The notes under the pieces were generated by a model, which saw only the letters and a program-made list of their open reading frames with translations, searched no databases and had not been told where the DNA came from. Shown piece after piece: positions 5,284 through 6,464 of a stretch of 6,464 nt of DNA (its first letter is position 1; each line of letters starts with the position of its first letter). Source of the DNA: Alphaproteobacteria bacterium MarineAlpha9_Bin7 (GTDB lineage: Bacteria > Pseudomonadota > Alphaproteobacteria > UBA7887); NCBI GenBank assembly GCA_002938115.1, contig PTKD01000115.1, positions 1-6,464 of the forward strand. The letters are read 5' to 3'. A program made the position numbers and the translations under genes.

Positions 5284-6464
5284 ATGTCCAAAATTGATAA
5301 ATCTAAATTACCCAGCCGACATGCTACCGAGGGGCCTGATCGCGCGCCGCATCGGGCGTTTTATTACGCTATGGGTCTCTCGGAAGAGGAGATTCATCAA
5401 CCGTTTGTGGGTGTTGCTACAACTTGGAATGAGACCGCTCCCTGCAATATCACCTTACGTCGACAGGCCCAGGCCGCAAAAAGAGGAGTGGCCGCAACGG
5501 GTGGCACGCCCCGAGAATTTACCACGATAACTGTTACCGACGGTATCGCCATGGGGCATCAAGGGATGAAGGCATCACTGGTGAGTCGAGAAACCATTGC
5601 GGACTCGGTAGAACTGTGTGTCCGGGGCCATGCTTATGATGGTTTGGTAGGTATAGCTGGTTGCGATAAATCTTTACCTGGGATGATGATGGCTATGCTT
5701 CGTCTCAACGTTCCGGCCGTCTTCATTTACGGTGGCTCTATTCTGCCGGGGCGGTTTCATGGTCGAGACATAACCATACAAGATGTTTTTGAGGCGGTCG
5801 GTGAGCATTCAAGTGGCGCTATGACCGATGCTGAATTACTCGAAATTGAAAAGGTCGCTTGCCCAACGGGCGGGTCCTGCGGTGGTCAATTTACGGCCAA
5901 CACAATGGCCTGCGTGTCCGAGGCTGTTGGGTTGGCATTGCCTAATTCGACGATGATGCCGGCGCCTTATGACTCTCGTGACGAGTATGCGGATGCTGCC
6001 GGACGGGAGGTGATGAGGCTTATTGAGTCTAATTTGCGTCCACGCGATATCGTGACTCTTAAATCTCTGGAAAACGCTGCAACTGTCGTCGCGGCTTCTG
6101 GTGGCTCGACGAATGCGGGCTTGCACCTTCCTGCCATGGCCAATGAAGCTGGCATCGACTTCGACCTATTTGATGTTGCTAAGATCTTTAAGCGAACACC
6201 CTATATCGCTGATCTTAAACCCGGCGGCAAATATGTCGCAAAAGATCTCTATGAGGCGGGCGGAGTGCCGGTGTTAATGAAGGCACTTCTGGATGGCGGT
6301 TATTTACACAGTGACTGTATGACAGTTACTGGGAAAACCATTGCCGAAAATCTTGACGGGTTCACCTTTCCCGCTGAACAAAACGTTATTCGCACGACCG
6401 ATGCTCCTCTAACGCCAACAGGAGGTGTGGTGGGTTTGCGGGGTAATCTGGCGCCGGACGGAGC
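5284..6464 (+). CDS. ilvD: Dihydroxy-acid dehydratase, N-terminal two thirds (3' end outside window)
   Basis: Cytoplasmic iron-sulfur dehydratase of valine, isoleucine and leucine synthesis. It turns 2,3-dihydroxy-isovalerate into 2-oxoisovalerate and the 3-methylvalerate analogue into its 2-oxo acid. The frame is open from ATG 5284 to the last base: 393 complete codons of roughly 560-570 expected. The three cysteines that hold the cluster in this family are present: Cys54 (WNETAPCN), Cys127 (GCDKS) and Cys199 (in CPTGGSCGGQFTANTM, 193-208). Metal-site residues Asp86 (VTDGIAMGH), Asp128 and Lys129 are also in place. Other family stretches are GGTPREFTTITVTDG, YGGSILPGR (149-157), KSLENA (260-265) and ASGGSTNAGLHLPA (271-284). 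The N-terminus MSKIDKSKLPSRHATEGPDR is typical of the alphaproteobacterial and other long IlvD proteins and, with the ribosome binding site, supports the start. The general-base serine region near the C-terminus lies outside the window. Related sugar-acid dehydratases (Edd) are less likely, given the YYAMGL and CN-containing N-terminal signature. Confidence 0.96.
   Translation, partial: MSKIDKSKLPSRHATEGPDRAPHRAFYYAMGLSEEEIHQPFVGVATTWNETAPCNITLRRQAQAAKRGVAATGGTPREFTTITVTDGIAMGHQGMKASLVSRETIADSVELCVRGHAYDGLVGIAGCDKSLPGMMMAMLRLNVPAVFIYGGSILPGRFHGRDITIQDVFEAVGEHSSGAMTDAELLEIEKVACPTGGSCGGQFTANTMACVSEAVGLALPNSTMMPAPYDSRDEYADAAGREVMRLIESNLRPRDIVTLKSLENAATVVAASGGSTNAGLHLPAMANEAGIDFDLFDVAKIFKRTPYIADLKPGGKYVAKDLYEAGGVPVLMKALLDGGYLHSDCMTVTGKTIAENLDGFTFPAEQNVIRTTDAPLTPTGGVVGLRGNLAPDG

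Noticed and set aside
5234..5530. Plus-strand open frame of 98 codons overlapping the start of ilvD
   Set aside because: The overlapping frame from 5284 is an unmistakable IlvD with a good ribosome binding site. The 98-codon frame has Arg/Pro-rich shadow composition.
5836..6126. Minus-strand open frames within ilvD
   Set aside because: They are antisense to conserved IlvD motifs and carry no recognisable features.
1131..6464. A valine-linked gene cluster (valS together with ilvD)
   Set aside because: The two genes are separated by two unrelated genes and a 157-base gap with its own signals. Proximity alone is not evidence of a joint system.

Overview
The window reads as a chromosomal segment of an alphaproteobacterium. 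The strongest taxonomic marker is the second gene, a PopZ-type (DUF2497) polar organizing protein, a family essentially confined to Alphaproteobacteria. It sits between a TolC-type outer-membrane channel gene and valS, an arrangement I recall from other alphaproteobacteria such as Caulobacter. Base composition looks balanced rather than GC-rich, which would suit an uncultured marine or environmental lineage better than a GC-rich relative of Caulobacter; that placement is inference. All recognised genes are on the + strand. There is no sign of a mobile element, CRISPR array, tRNA or rRNA gene, and no gene-free stretch longer than about 160 bases.

Layout: (1) 2-409, the 3' end of a TolC-family efflux/secretion channel gene; (2) 531-998, a short popZ-like gene; (3) 1131-3776, a complete valyl-tRNA synthetase gene with intact HIGH, KMSKS, editing and C-terminal coiled-coil elements; (4) 3808-4602, a crotonase-fold (enoyl-CoA hydratase/isomerase family) gene in which both classical catalytic glutamates are replaced; (5) 4605-5126, only two bases downstream, an exported protein recognisable as a Cu/Zn superoxide dismutase (SodC) fold that has lost most of its metal ligands and the active-site arginine but keeps the disulfide cysteines; (6) 5284-6464, the first 393 codons of dihydroxy-acid dehydratase (ilvD), cut by the window end, with a good ribosome binding site and a plausible sigma70-type promoter upstream.

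How they fit together: valS, the crotonase and the SodC-like gene are closely spaced (31 and 2 bases) and may be co-transcribed. tolC, popZ and ilvD are separated by 121-157 bases and probably have their own signals. valS and ilvD both concern valine (tRNA charging and biosynthesis), but nothing in the sequence shows that this is more than coincidence.

The most unusual items are the metal-ligand-depleted SodC-like protein and its tight coupling to the non-canonical crotonase. The rest is ordinary housekeeping content. I do not see a clear new multi-gene system.
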